Assembly (NCBI GenBank): GCA_027459505.1
Contig: DAIDIE010000009.1
Span: 41,534 to 105,533, forward strand
DNA: 64,000 nucleotides
Direction of reading: 5' to 3'
DNA from: Acidobacteriota bacterium
GTDB lineage: Bacteria > Acidobacteriota > Terriglobia > Terriglobales > SCQP01
The position numbers and the translations under genes are program-made. This document shows positions 1 through 8,286 of this stretch, in pieces (position 1 is the stretch's first letter; the number at the start of each line of letters is the position of its first letter). The notes under the pieces are model-generated. The model saw only the letters and a program-made list of their open reading frames with translations. It searched no databases and was not told the origin of the DNA.

Positions 1-383
1 GCGGACTGCTGCAGGCCATGAGTCAAGGGGAATGGGCGGGTATTCTGCTCGATCAAAACTCAGCCCCGCCACAAGGTGTGTTTGTGCCCTTTTTCGGCGT
101 TCAGGCGTGTACCAATGCGGGCATGGCTAAAATCGCTCTCCGTACCGGCGCCCCCGTCGTGCCCTCGTTCACGGTCTGGGAAGAGAGCCTGGGAAAATAC
201 GTGATGTACGTTGATGAACCTTTGCCGACACTGCGAAGCGGCGATGAACAGGCCGACGTGGTCGCCAATACTGCGCAGTACGCCGCGGTCACCGAGAAGT
301 GGATTCGCCGCTATCCCGAACAGTGGCTCTGGGTTCATCGCCGTTGGAAAACCCGTCCGGCTGGCGAGCCGGCACTTTATTAG
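1..383 (+). CDS. Lipid A biosynthesis acyltransferase (LpxL/HtrB family), 3' part
   Basis: The reading frame is open from the first base and ends at TAG 381-383, so the N-terminal part lies outside the window. The visible ~126 residues match the C-terminal half of the LpxL/HtrB (lauroyl/myristoyl acyltransferase) family: an LLDQNS segment, then GVFVPFFG, a TNAG motif, RTGAPVVP, and the terminal WLWVHRRWKTRP signature. Members transfer a secondary acyl chain to lipid A at the inner membrane. The catalytic HX4D/E motif would be in the missing part. It is followed after 3 bases by a PMT-type glycosyltransferase, so both probably belong to one envelope operon. Family assignment is firm; acyl specificity is unknown. 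Confidence 0.85.
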   Translation, partial: GLLQAMSQGEWAGILLDQNSAPPQGVFVPFFGVQACTNAGMAKIALRTGAPVVPSFTVWEESLGKYVMYVDEPLPTLRSGDEQADVVANTAQYAAVTEKWIRRYPEQWLWVHRRWKTRPAGEPALY

Positions 384-386
384 CTC

Positions 387-2192
387 ATGCCGCTCGATCC
401 CCAACTCGATCCTCAACTCGATCCTCAACTTGACCCTCAGCGGGATCGCAGTCAGTGCGCGGAGCACTCGAGCCCGCGCGGCTTGTCTTTTCTGTATCTG
501 CTGGCGCCCGCCGCCTTTGCGGCCGTTACGCTCCTGACCGCGCTGGGAGGCTTTGGACTCATTGGACCGGACGAGCCTCGCTATGCGGAAATCGCCGCCG
601 AGATGGCCAGCCGCCGTGGATACCTTACGCCTTTGCTATTGGGCCGGCCTTGGTATGAAAAGCCGCCACTCTTTTATTGGGGCGCCGCTTTGGCGGATCG
701 CTTGTTTGGGGTTGCGGCCTGGACGGCGCGTCTCCCCAATGCCTTATGGGCCTTGGCGATGTGCCTGGCCTTAGGCGGCTTTCTGGTTCTCTTGGGCCAT
801 CGTCGCGCCGGAATTTGGGCCACACTATTTTCTCTGACATCGATCTTTGTGGTGGGCTTCGGACGGGCGGCAACGACCGACATGCCTCTGACCGCAACGC
901 TCACCCTGGCGTTATTGGCGGCCTACCTTTGGCTTGCCGGCGAAGCCGGAGAGCCGCTCAACGTTTCCGCCGCGCCTCGTCCGGCAGCGCGCCGATGGCT
1001 GTGCGTTTCCGCGTTGTCATTGGCTTTGGCTGTTTTGGCCAAAGGCCCCGTTGCCGGGCTGCTTTCGCTTCTGCTGTTGTTGAGCTATCTGGGCCTGATG
1101 CACCGGCTGGTTCGATTGCGAGAAGCGTTCCGCCCGCTTCCCGTGCTCATATTTGCGGCAGTGGCTTTGCCCTGGTACATCCTGCTCGGCCACCGGGATC
1201 CCCACTTCCTGCGTGTCTTTTTCCTGCAGCACAACCTGGAGCGCTTCGCCACCAACCGGTTTCAACACCGGCAACCAATGTGGTACTACCTGCCGGTTAT
1301 CTTGGCCGCGGTGTTGCCCTGGACCGGTTGCCTGTATTTCCCATTGCGGCGAGGTTGGGGGCAAATCGGCAAGCGGGTGCGCAGCCAAAGCCTGCTCTCG
1401 TGGCTTCGTCAATCGCCGTTGAAGCTGTACCTCTGGCTTTGGGCGCTCATCCCCATCGTTTTTTTCAGCCTTTCCGATTCCAAGCTACCGGGCTATGTCT
1501 TGCCCTCGGTGCCGCCGCTGCTGCTTTTGTTGGCCCTGGAATACGAGGAGCAGGAGCGCCCTTCGCGCTGGTGGTTGGCATTGAATGCAATTCCCGCAGC
1601 GGCACTGGTTGCGGCTGTCCGGATGGCTCCGCTGGCCTTGCGGGCGCCAAGCGATCGAGCGGCATTGGTCGCAGCGCTGCCTGGGGCCATTCTCTGGGCT
1701 GTGCCGGTGTGGGCTGTGATTGCGTTCTGGCCGCGGCGCTTGGGCGCGAAATGGGGTGTAAAACGCCTCTGGCCATGGCTTGTAGCCGTAACCGTGGCTT
1801 CGTGTGTGCTGTTCACTTTGACGCGGCAGCGGCAGACCCTGGACATGGCGCTCAGCGCGCGGCCTCTCGCCCAGGCGATCACACAGCAATGTGGTCCGGG
1901 GGCGCGCAATCCTTTGCCCTACCAGGGACAAAGCCCAATCGGCTGCGGCGCGCTGCAAAGTTGGCGGCTAAACCGCAACTGGACCTATGGGCTGCAGTTC
2001 AGCCTGCATCGCGATCCGGTGGCGCTGGACTACGCTGATCTGAGCAAATCGGCGCACACAGGGCTGCTGGTTACCGGTCGCCGCCAAAGAACGGATTTCC
2101 TCGCGAAGGCGCGTCAGGCCGGCCTTTTAGTCGAGCAAATTCCCGCCCCCGCCAGCGCTCCCTGGTCCCTCTTTCGCATTGGCAGCCACTGA
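387..2192 (+). CDS. ArnT-like / PMT-family glycosyltransferase, integral membrane
   Basis: 601 residues with about a dozen hydrophobic segments. The N-terminal loop contains GPDEPRYA and WYEKPPLFYW, the conserved acidic and lipid-carrier binding motifs of the GT83/PMT superfamily (ArnT, polyprenyl-phosphate sugar to lipid A or protein transferases). A further loop carries the HNLERF and QPMWYYLP motifs. The C-terminal ~130 residues form a smaller non-membrane domain. The ATG is 3 bases after the acyltransferase stop, which suggests translational coupling and an envelope or lipid A substrate. The N-terminus contains four consecutive LDPQ units encoded by 12-bp repeats before the first membrane segment. 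The sugar donor cannot be determined from sequence. Confidence 0.85.
   Translation: MPLDPQLDPQLDPQLDPQRDRSQCAEHSSPRGLSFLYLLAPAAFAAVTLLTALGGFGLIGPDEPRYAEIAAEMASRRGYLTPLLLGRPWYEKPPLFYWGAALADRLFGVAAWTARLPNALWALAMCLALGGFLVLLGHRRAGIWATLFSLTSIFVVGFGRAATTDMPLTATLTLALLAAYLWLAGEAGEPLNVSAAPRPAARRWLCVSALSLALAVLAKGPVAGLLSLLLLLSYLGLMHRLVRLREAFRPLPVLIFAAVALPWYILLGHRDPHFLRVFFLQHNLERFATNRFQHRQPMWYYLPVILAAVLPWTGCLYFPLRRGWGQIGKRVRSQSLLSWLRQSPLKLYLWLWALIPIVFFSLSDSKLPGYVLPSVPPLLLLLALEYEEQERPSRWWLALNAIPAAALVAAVRMAPLALRAPSDRAALVAALPGAILWAVPVWAVIAFWPRRLGAKWGVKRLWPWLVAVTVASCVLFTLTRQRQTLDMALSARPLAQAITQQCGPGARNPLPYQGQSPIGCGALQSWRLNRNWTYGLQFSLHRDPVALDYADLSKSAHTGLLVTGRRQRTDFLAKARQAGLLVEQIPAPASAPWSLFRIGSH
393..440 (+). 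repeat. Four 12-bp tandem repeats coding (LDPQ)4
   Basis: Units at 393-404, 405-416, 417-428 and 429-440 follow the pattern CTCGATCCTCAA with a few third-position changes. They sit in the cytoplasmic N-terminus of the glycosyltransferase. Because the unit is a multiple of three, copy-number changes would preserve the frame. Confidence 0.9.
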
Positions 2193-2198
2193 AGGAGA

Positions 2199-2221
2199 CG
2201 AGGCCGTGCCCCGGCGGCCTC
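2199..2221 (+). other. Hairpin after the glycosyltransferase stop (GAGGCCG/CGGCCTC)
   Basis: A perfect 7-bp stem with an 8-base loop lies 6 bases after the stop codon at 2192 and touches the stop of the convergent small gene. There is no T-run, so it is not a canonical terminator. Its sequence GAGACGAGGCCGTGCC recurs at 51361 and, with one change, at 62954, also near gene ends. Confidence 0.5.
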
Positions 2222-2433
2222 TAGCTGCTCAGCCCCTGCAAGGCCCGGTTGAATTGCTCCAGCGTCGAATGCGCCTGCCCCAGCCGCTGCTGCAGGGTTT
2301 CGTTAAAGTGCACCAGCGAGTCGCACCAGCCGTGGAAGCTTTCCGCCAGGTGCTCCTGCGTACGCCGCCCCTTGTCAGTCATGAGAAAAACGCCCACCCC
2401 AACCGCAACCGCGGGAAGTATCCAGCGCTTCAT
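2221..2433 (-). CDS. Small YtxH-like membrane protein (hypothetical)
   Basis: A 70-residue protein starting at the ATG at 2433, chosen over an upstream in-frame start because GGAGGGG lies 6 bases before it. The N-terminus is a single hydrophobic segment (WILPAVAVGVGVFLM) followed by TDKGRRTQEHL and a ~45-residue amphipathic helix rich in Gln, Leu and His. This layout (one membrane anchor near the N-terminus plus a charged helix) resembles small YtxH-type envelope proteins, but similarity is too weak for a function. It is convergent with the glycosyltransferase and divergent from the SDR-like gene, with only 25 bases between starts. Confidence 0.6.
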   Translation of the reverse strand: MKRWILPAVAVGVGVFLMTDKGRRTQEHLAESFHGWCDSLVHFNETLQQRLGQAHSTLEQFNRALQGLSS

Positions 2434-2458
2434 GAAGTTCCCCTCCAGAGGAAGTCTG

Positions 2459-3049
2459 ATGTCATTGAGCGCTGTTGATGTTGGTTGCACCACGGCGGCA
2501 GAGGTGGGACCAAGCGGAGCTGGCCCAAGGGCATGGGTGCTGCTTTGCTATTCTGAGACTTCTCCCATGGCGAGCGCTCTTTTCACCGGACCCACTGCCG
2601 AGATATTCCACCATTTTGAACTGCGGCTTCGCGCCGCAGGCATCGACGTGGTGGTAGCTCCCGAGCTTGAATTCCTGAGCGGTGGCTGCGACTACCTGGT
2701 GGCGCATGTAGCAGGCGGTAGCGGCAAGGCTGCAACCGTTTCCAATCAACAGGCGCGCTGGTTAGAGTTGGTGGAGAGCGCGCGACAATCGGGTGCCCGA
2801 AGTGTGCTCACCGTAGTCACCTTGCAGCCCGGCGCAGATTTGGGGGATACGCTTTTCACCGCAGCTCTGCCCCCGTGGGTACAGGTACTGGCGCCTGCAC
2901 TTGCTCCCGGATGCCGTCTCAACGCCCTGCTGATCGCAGGGGTGCCGGCGGGCGGGATGCTGCCGCCGGCCGCTGTGGAAGCGGCCGATTATCTGCTGCG
3001 GGGCGCCAGCTTCGTGACCGGCGCCACTCTGCAGCAGGGTTGGCGCTGA
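2459..3049 (+). CDS. SDR-like (short-chain dehydrogenase-type) protein, divergent
   Basis: 196 residues from the ATG at 2459, preceded by AGAGGAAG with 5-base spacing. The protein shows an SDR outline: a first strand around residue 18 (AWVLLCYS), a second around residue 53 (GIDVVVAPE), a mid-region QSGARSVLTVVTL, and a C-terminus with APGCRLNALL and FVTGATLQQGW, close to the SDR pattern APGxRVNxxxPG ... YVTGxTLxVDGG. However, the glycine-rich TGxxxGxG motif and the Tyr-X3-Lys catalytic pair are not present, and it is about 50 residues shorter than active SDRs. It may be an inactive or structural homologue. A shorter start at 2567 is possible. Confidence 0.55.
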   Translation: MSLSAVDVGCTTAAEVGPSGAGPRAWVLLCYSETSPMASALFTGPTAEIFHHFELRLRAAGIDVVVAPELEFLSGGCDYLVAHVAGGSGKAATVSNQQARWLELVESARQSGARSVLTVVTLQPGADLGDTLFTAALPPWVQVLAPALAPGCRLNALLIAGVPAGGMLPPAAVEAADYLLRGASFVTGATLQQGWR

Positions 3050-3067
3050 AAGATTCCCATGAAGCTG

Positions 3068-4000
3068 CTAGTGAGGGGTTTCGGCGGGACGTTCGGCCAA
3101 GACCATCCACACTTGTGCGTACTCATCGCTGACGGGCTTTCGTTTTTCAAGCCAGCGCTCCAAGTGTCTCCCTGCGCGGCCGAGCCAGGGAAGGGTGCGA
3201 TAACTGCCCGGGACTTGACAGACCAGGCCGCGCAAGCTGAGCAGGCGGAACTGGCCGAAATACTGTGCCAACTCCTCGCGCTGGAAGCGGTGATAAAAGA
3301 TGCCGGTTTCGTGGAAGCCCTCCGCTGCAACGCCTTGGCGGCGCGTAGCGGGCGTATCCGCATAGACGGTAAGCACCAGGCGTCCGCCTGGACTGAGGAG
3401 CGCATAAACCTCTTTCAGGAATTTCTGCCGGAGTTCCGGCGCAGGCAAGTGTTGCATCACCTGGGTGCAGACAATGCGCGTAAACTGCGGGGAAACCAGA
3501 GGCAGATGATTGATATCGGCAACCGCCAGCAGAACGCGTTCCCGCTGCGTGGGTGAAAGCCGCTCCTGCAGGTAGCGCAGCCGCGCTCCCGAAAAATCAA
3601 CTCCCACCACCGATGCTCCCCGCTCGATGAGTGGCCTGGTAATCGCGCCGACGCCACAGCCGGCATCCAGGACCCGGTCTTCCGGCGTGCACCGCAAAGC
3701 ATCCAGAACGGCGTCCAATTCTACCCGATGCTCAAAGCGCTGCCGCCGTCCCAGGTGCGGTAGCAGGTAACGTTCGCGCATTTGCCGTTCATGTTCAATC
3801 AGGGCGGCGCCGCTTTCCGTAGATAACCAGAAGTCGGCAATGCCATCGCGCACGTTGTAGTATCCCCCGCAGCGCGGGCAATAGAAGGCAGTCTGATCCG
3901 CACTTTTGGCGCCATCCCGAAGTTGTAGCGGCCAGGTGCGGTCGCGCGGGCAGGCCCAAACGGAGCGCATTCGCTGCAGCGGCCAAGCCGGGGTGCTCAT
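3068..4000 (-). CDS. SAM-dependent class I methyltransferase with N-terminal zinc-ribbon
   Basis: 310 residues from the ATG at 4000; an open frame continues upstream to 4186 but its composition looks non-coding and it would precede the zinc ribbon. Residues ~15-50 hold two Cys pairs or singles (ACPRD ... FYCPRCGGYY ... DGIADF), a Trm112-like ribbon often fused to methyltransferases. The Rossmann core follows: VLDAGCGVGAITRPL (motif I), VVGVDFSGARL (acidic loop), DINHLPL, and a post-motif CTQVMQHLP. The substrate is unknown; related proteins act on quinones, lipids or small metabolites. It faces away from the FnIII lipoprotein across a 355-base divergent spacer. Confidence 0.75.
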   Translation of the reverse strand: MSTPAWPLQRMRSVWACPRDRTWPLQLRDGAKSADQTAFYCPRCGGYYNVRDGIADFWLSTESGAALIEHERQMRERYLLPHLGRRQRFEHRVELDAVLDALRCTPEDRVLDAGCGVGAITRPLIERGASVVGVDFSGARLRYLQERLSPTQRERVLLAVADINHLPLVSPQFTRIVCTQVMQHLPAPELRQKFLKEVYALLSPGGRLVLTVYADTPATRRQGVAAEGFHETGIFYHRFQREELAQYFGQFRLLSLRGLVCQVPGSYRTLPWLGRAGRHLERWLEKRKPVSDEYAQVWMVLAERPAETPH

Positions 4001-4355
4001 GGCCGCTTGGACGAGCAGCAACTCTGCTGGTTTGGCCGAGCCGTTGGAAATCCGCTTTTGGCCGGAGCGCAGCGCTTGCTGACGGCGGATGCGATGCGCA
4101 GCCGCTGCATTGCCGCGCACGGCAGGGCTGCGCTGGGTAACTAAGCTGACGGCCACTAAGGTCTTTGCACCTGTTCCCGCCAGCAAACCTGTCCCCGCTG
4201 CTTCAGTTTTTCTGAACCCTTAGCTCTTGGTTGGGCCTTTCGTTCAGTTGTCCTCAGGCACAGCCTGTCGCCCTGTACAGGTCTTCGTTGCATTCTCCCC
4301 GCGCACCGAAAGACCTACTCTCCAGTCACTACATTTCAACCCTGGAGAGAGTCTT
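4001..4355. other. Divergent intergenic spacer
   Basis: Between the methyltransferase start (minus strand) and the TTG start of the FnIII lipoprotein (plus strand). An open frame runs through part of it on the minus strand but has no ribosome site and no recognisable motif. GGAGAG at about 4344 serves the downstream TTG start. I see no riboswitch or clear promoter hexamers. Confidence 0.4.
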
Positions 4356-6215
4356 TTGAAATTCCTTCCACTCCAGTCCGTCCGCCGGACACCTTTGCTT
4401 CCCAGTTGGCGATTCCTCGGCTCGGCCATCCTTTGCGCCGCCAGTTGCCTGCTTCTGGCCTGCAGTGGCAGCGCCCAGACTTCCACCTTGAACGTCAGCA
4501 TCAGCCAGGTCACTTCGACTTCCTTTCAAATCAGTTGGACCACTGGCAGCGCCCTGAACGGTCAGGTTCATTACGGCGTCTCTGCGCTCAGTGCCTCCCT
4601 TTACAACTGGAAACTGAGCACCACGCACTCCTTCACCGTTACTGGATTGACGCCGGGTACCGCCTACCAGGTGCAGGCGGAGTCGTCTTACTACACCTCG
4701 ACCGATCTGCGCAGCAGCATTCTCACAGTCACCACGCCATCCTCGTCGACGACCTCGGGTGGATCCACGGGAGGGGGTACCACCCCTACGGGCGCCACCG
4801 GAACCGGCACCCTGCCGGTGGCGTCCTTCACCACCTCCCCCAGCTCGATCACCCTGACCTGGATGACGAGCCAGCCGCTCAATACTCAGGTTGCCTTCGG
4901 CCAGAATGGGCTGACGCAGCACCTGTATAGCTGGTCTCTCACCACCAGCCACTCCGTGACTATCACCGGCCTGCAGTCTGCCACCCCGTACTTTGTGCAG
5001 ATTCAGTCGGCGTACTACAGCAACCCGGATCTGGTCGGGCCAGTGCAGACCATCAGCACCGCCGCCGCAATCAGTTCCGGAGGGACCGGCACGACGGGCG
5101 GCGGGACGGGTACCTCTTCCAGTACTGCCTTGGCGCCGGCTACGATTGCGGTCAGTGGCGCCAACGTGACCGTCTCCTGGACAACCAGTCAGCCGCTGAA
5201 CTCACAGGTCTCCTACGGAATTGGGAACTTGCAGCAGAACGCCTACAACTGGTCACTGACCACCAATCATCAGGTCGTTTTGAGCAATCTCGCCGCTGGG
5301 ACCTACGAATTGCAAGCGCAGTCCAGCTATTACACGACTACGGACCTGCTGGGCCCGGTGCAGACCTTCACGGTTACCGCCACACCCTCGGGGAGCAGCA
5401 CGAGCAATACTGCCCGTCTGTTTCCTGGGAGCGGGGCGGATTGGCTCTACAGCGCGCCTACAGGTACCGGCATCGACATTTCTTCGCAGGTCAGCGGTTC
5501 CACCTTTACGCTGGACACCCATGACGGAGGGTTCGACTATCCCGTGCAATACACCGACGGAACGCATGGTTGTACGACGTTTACCGACACCTTGGTGTAC
5601 AGCTTTAAAGACAAAATCTGCGTGCCCAATCCGGCCAATGGGTATTGGCCATCGGTGGGCGGCTGGGGCTCCAACGACGGACACCTGGTCGTGGTCGATA
5701 CCAGCACCAACCAGTACTACGACTTCTGGAAGCTGTACACGGATGGCAACGGGAATCCGACCAGCACGAACGTCGGCAAGATTGTCAGCGGAAGCCTCAA
5801 TGGCAACGGCACGCCGGGAACCACGGCGGCCGGGATCACCGGGTTGGCGGGCGATATCATGCCCGGCGAGTTGGACTGCACCACCTGTCTCAACCACGCG
5901 CTGAACATCATCGTTCCCGACACCATGAACAGTCCAATTTGGGGAACACAGGCGCCCATGACCGGCGACGATGGCACCGTTACTGGCGGTCTTTACCGGG
6001 AGGGGGCCAAGATTCGCTTCGATCCCAGTGTCAATATCGACCTGCTGCCCGCCAGCACCGCGATTAAGGCCATCATGCGCGCCTTGCAACTCTACGGGGG
6101 AGTGATCACCGATCAGGGCGGCGGTACTGGGCCGCGCGCCTACACCGATCTACCGGTCAAGCCTGACATGACCGGCGCCAATCTCATTACCCAACACCTG
6201 TTGATTTACTACTAA
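4356..6215 (+). CDS. Secreted lipoprotein with three fibronectin type III domains
   Basis: 619 residues from a TTG start chosen because GGAGAG lies 6 bases upstream and the product then begins with a typical lipoprotein signal: basic stretch, hydrophobic core, lipobox LLLAC with Cys36. Three FnIII domains of ~90 residues follow, each ending with a YNW/YSW-sL-TTsHsV strand, an SxYY-DL motif and a Ser/Thr/Gly-rich linker. They are similar enough to suggest internal duplication. The C-terminal ~270 residues are a separate domain containing a Cys pair (DCTTCLNHALNI) and a YGG core near the end; it may be a carbohydrate- or surface-binding domain, but I do not recognise the family. Outer-surface location is inferred. 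Confidence 0.75.
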   Translation: MKFLPLQSVRRTPLLPSWRFLGSAILCAASCLLLACSGSAQTSTLNVSISQVTSTSFQISWTTGSALNGQVHYGVSALSASLYNWKLSTTHSFTVTGLTPGTAYQVQAESSYYTSTDLRSSILTVTTPSSSTTSGGSTGGGTTPTGATGTGTLPVASFTTSPSSITLTWMTSQPLNTQVAFGQNGLTQHLYSWSLTTSHSVTITGLQSATPYFVQIQSAYYSNPDLVGPVQTISTAAAISSGGTGTTGGGTGTSSSTALAPATIAVSGANVTVSWTTSQPLNSQVSYGIGNLQQNAYNWSLTTNHQVVLSNLAAGTYELQAQSSYYTTTDLLGPVQTFTVTATPSGSSTSNTARLFPGSGADWLYSAPTGTGIDISSQVSGSTFTLDTHDGGFDYPVQYTDGTHGCTTFTDTLVYSFKDKICVPNPANGYWPSVGGWGSNDGHLVVVDTSTNQYYDFWKLYTDGNGNPTSTNVGKIVSGSLNGNGTPGTTAAGITGLAGDIMPGELDCTTCLNHALNIIVPDTMNSPIWGTQAPMTGDDGTVTGGLYREGAKIRFDPSVNIDLLPASTAIKAIMRALQLYGGVITDQGGGTGPRAYTDLPVKPDMTGANLITQHLLIYY

Positions 6216-6361
6216 CCACAGGCACGGGAGCTGCCGGATAAGCGGAACCCGCAACGCTGGTGGGTTCCGCGCCGGCGCGCTCGCCGCGGCAGGGGGACTG
6301 TGCCGCTTGATTTTTCTGCCGCCCGAAGGCGGAGGCTCTCTTGCGAGCTTCCGTTCTGGCA

Positions 6362-6395
6362 AAGGCCCGGTTCATATGAGCCGGGCCTTCTTTTC
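6362..6395 (+). terminator. Intrinsic terminator
   Basis: The 9-bp perfect stem AAGGCCCGG/CCGGGCCTT is followed by CTTTT. It lies 147 bases after the FnIII lipoprotein stop and would end its transcript. Confidence 0.8.
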
Positions 6396-6399
6396 CAAC

Positions 6400-6441
6400 A
6401 AACAGCGATGGCCTGGCATGGGCGCCAGGCCATCGCTGTTT
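6400..6441. terminator. Long bidirectional hairpin between convergent genes
   Basis: Perfect stem of about 18 bp (AAACAGCGATGGCCTGGC and its complement) with a small loop. It sits 17 bases after the stop of the minus-strand GAF-like gene and backs up the 6362 terminator on the plus strand. Confidence 0.75.
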
Positions 6442-6457
6442 GTTATCGCAAAAAAGG

Positions 6458-7714
6458 CTATTTCAAGCCGTTGTAGCCCGGTCCCAGCATGCCCGCGTCG
6501 CCCTGGCAGAGGACCGCGACCAGCTGCTGCTCCAGCAACTCAATGCTGATACCGGAACTGGGCGGGAACTTTTCCAGATAGGACTGCTGGCACTTGTCAA
6601 TGTCAGCCCGCAACCGTGTGTAGACGTTGCGTTGTTGCCGCGCTTCAGCCAAGTCCTGCGGACGATCCCGCTTGAGGTACAACTCCAGATCCTGCATCAG
6701 GACTTTGGCGTGGCGTTGGGCGCGAATTTCCAGCGGTGACATCGGGGCGCCACTGCTGGCCGCGGCGGGCGGGGCGCTCACCGCGCCCCCATTGGCAGAG
6801 GTGTAGTTGGGCGGTGCGGCGCCAGGCTCGGGCGCGCCAAGTGTGCTGGGCGGAGGCGGCGAGGTGCTGAAGCCCGGGGCGGCCGCCGGGCTCGCCGCGG
6901 AGGAGGCCGAAGCGGTAGAACTGCTTGCGGCGGCCGCAGGCGCTGTTGCCGCTGCCGGCAGGGTGCTGGGGGGCGCGCTGGGAGTAGCCCCAACCGGACG
7001 GGGCGTCTCGGCGCCGGGAGCTTTGGGCTGGCCTACTAAGGCCTGCAGGACCAAGCCTGCCGTTTGTGTCAGAACGCGGACGCGCCGCTCCAACTCCTCG
7101 GCTTCGGCGCCGCCGACCTGAGTGTCCCAATAGACGAATCCTATCGCCTTGCCGCGCACCAGCAGTGGATAGAGCCCTCCCGTTGCCGCCGGGTCCAACC
7201 CTTGCGGCAGGCTGGCCGGACGATTTTCCGCTGTCCAGGTGTACCACTGCGCACCCTTCAGGGCGTCGGCCATGAGGTTGCCGCCCTCGAGCGGAACCGG
7301 CGACGGCGCACGCATCCCCGTGCTTTTCCACGCCAATGCGGCGTTGCCCCGCACGACGTAGACCGCACAGCGCGGCGCCAGGCCGGAAATCAGAGACAAC
7401 AATGTCTGCAGCACCTCGGTGGGTTGTGAGGCGCGATAGAGCCAGGCCAGCCAATCCGCCCAAGGCTCAGTGGCGGGCGGCGGAGGAGGGACACGTGCCA
7501 CCCACTCCCCCGTCTTGCTCTGGAAGCGCTGGAGCAGGGACGGTGACGCCTCTTGCAGGGCGAGATTGAGCCACTCCGTCAGACCCTTCTGCAGGCGCGC
7601 TTCAACCGGCTGGCGCAGTCCACGCAGAGCTTCCTGAACCAGCGTCTCCATCTCGCTGCGGAGCTGCTGCTCCCAAGTTCTCATCGCGGCGGCAAAATTA
7701 TCGGCGGAGCTCAT
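6458..7714 (-). CDS. GAF-like domain protein with Pro/Ala-rich linker
   Basis: 418 residues. Residues 1-75 are a helical region; residues ~85-225 have a GAF-like fold pattern (SLISGLAPRCAVYVVRGNAALAWKS, then LYPLLVRGKAIGFVYWD and a closing helix VRVLTQTAGLVLQAL). A ~100-residue linker of Ala, Pro, Ser and Thr follows, then a C-terminal helical segment with many Arg, Gln and Leu residues (DLELYLKRDRP to the YLEKFP motif). No kinase, HTH or cyclase domain is present, so it probably senses or scaffolds rather than catalyses. The specific role is unknown. Confidence 0.65.
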   Translation of the reverse strand: MSSADNFAAAMRTWEQQLRSEMETLVQEALRGLRQPVEARLQKGLTEWLNLALQEASPSLLQRFQSKTGEWVARVPPPPPATEPWADWLAWLYRASQPTEVLQTLLSLISGLAPRCAVYVVRGNAALAWKSTGMRAPSPVPLEGGNLMADALKGAQWYTWTAENRPASLPQGLDPAATGGLYPLLVRGKAIGFVYWDTQVGGAEAEELERRVRVLTQTAGLVLQALVGQPKAPGAETPRPVGATPSAPPSTLPAAATAPAAAASSSTASASSAASPAAAPGFSTSPPPPSTLGAPEPGAAPPNYTSANGGAVSAPPAAASSGAPMSPLEIRAQRHAKVLMQDLELYLKRDRPQDLAEARQQRNVYTRLRADIDKCQQSYLEKFPPSSGISIELLEQQLVAVLCQGDAGMLGPGYNGLK

Positions 7715-7830
7715 ATCGTGCGCTCATTATAGGACTCTTCGCCCCAAAACGAGAGGTTTCATTGCGGGTGGCACTCCGGCGGTAACCCCAGCCGCCACCC
7801 CGCCCGCCCCGGCGACTTCCCATCCGGCGG

Positions 7831-7836
7831 TATAAT
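7831..7836 (+). promoter_or_regulatory. Probable -10 box of ssrA (TATAAT)
   Basis: A perfect TATAAT lies 15 bases before the mature 5' end of the tmRNA. No good -35 hexamer is seen at 17 bases. The spacing suits a short 5' leader removed by RNase P. Confidence 0.5.
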
Positions 7837-7851
7837 CAAAACAGCCCTTGT

Positions 7852-8202
7852 GGGGGCGTCCCGGCTTCGACGGGAGTGGATGAGATTGAGAGGCGTGCCG
7901 GGCACCATACCCCCGTAACCGTATGGAAACCCTGAAATGCCAATACTCAACTGGCATACGCTGCTTAATTTTTAAGCAACGCGCTGTTCACGGTTCGCCT
8001 GTAGGCCGTGGCTCAGCGTCATCTATGCGGGCTGGCTTTGTCTACGTGTCCGGGTAGATGAGGCGAGATCTTTCGGGCTAGCCGGTGCAGCCTCTTGTCT
8101 GTTCTGAACTGTACTGGCGAATCACTCCGGAACCGACTACGCACGTAGTCTCTCAGTCGGCAGCACTTTCGGACGTGGGTTCGATTCCCACCGCCTCCAC
8201 CA
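7852..8202 (+). ncRNA. ssrA: tmRNA (transfer-messenger RNA)
   Basis: The 351-base gene starts with GGGGGCGTCCCGGCTTCGAC, the conserved tmRNA 5' end, and finishes with GGTTCGATTCCCACCGCCTCC-type T-arm and acceptor sequence plus an encoded CCA at 8200-8202. The acceptor arms GGGGGCG and CGCCTCC pair with one G-U. The tag frame runs from GCC 7939 to TAA 7966-7968 and encodes ANTQLAYAA, ending in the AA degron seen across bacteria. It rescues stalled ribosomes with SmpB. This is a single-piece tmRNA. Confidence 0.97.
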
Positions 8203-8286
8203 AAGTTCTTGTCGCCAGCAGGCCCACTGTGCCCGCCCGCATTTGATATCATGAGCCGCTAGGCTCTCTGGCCGGGATCACACGTC

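Noticed and set aside
8019..8252. Open frame antisense to ssrA
   Set aside because: It lies wholly over the tmRNA and has no ribosome site or domain.
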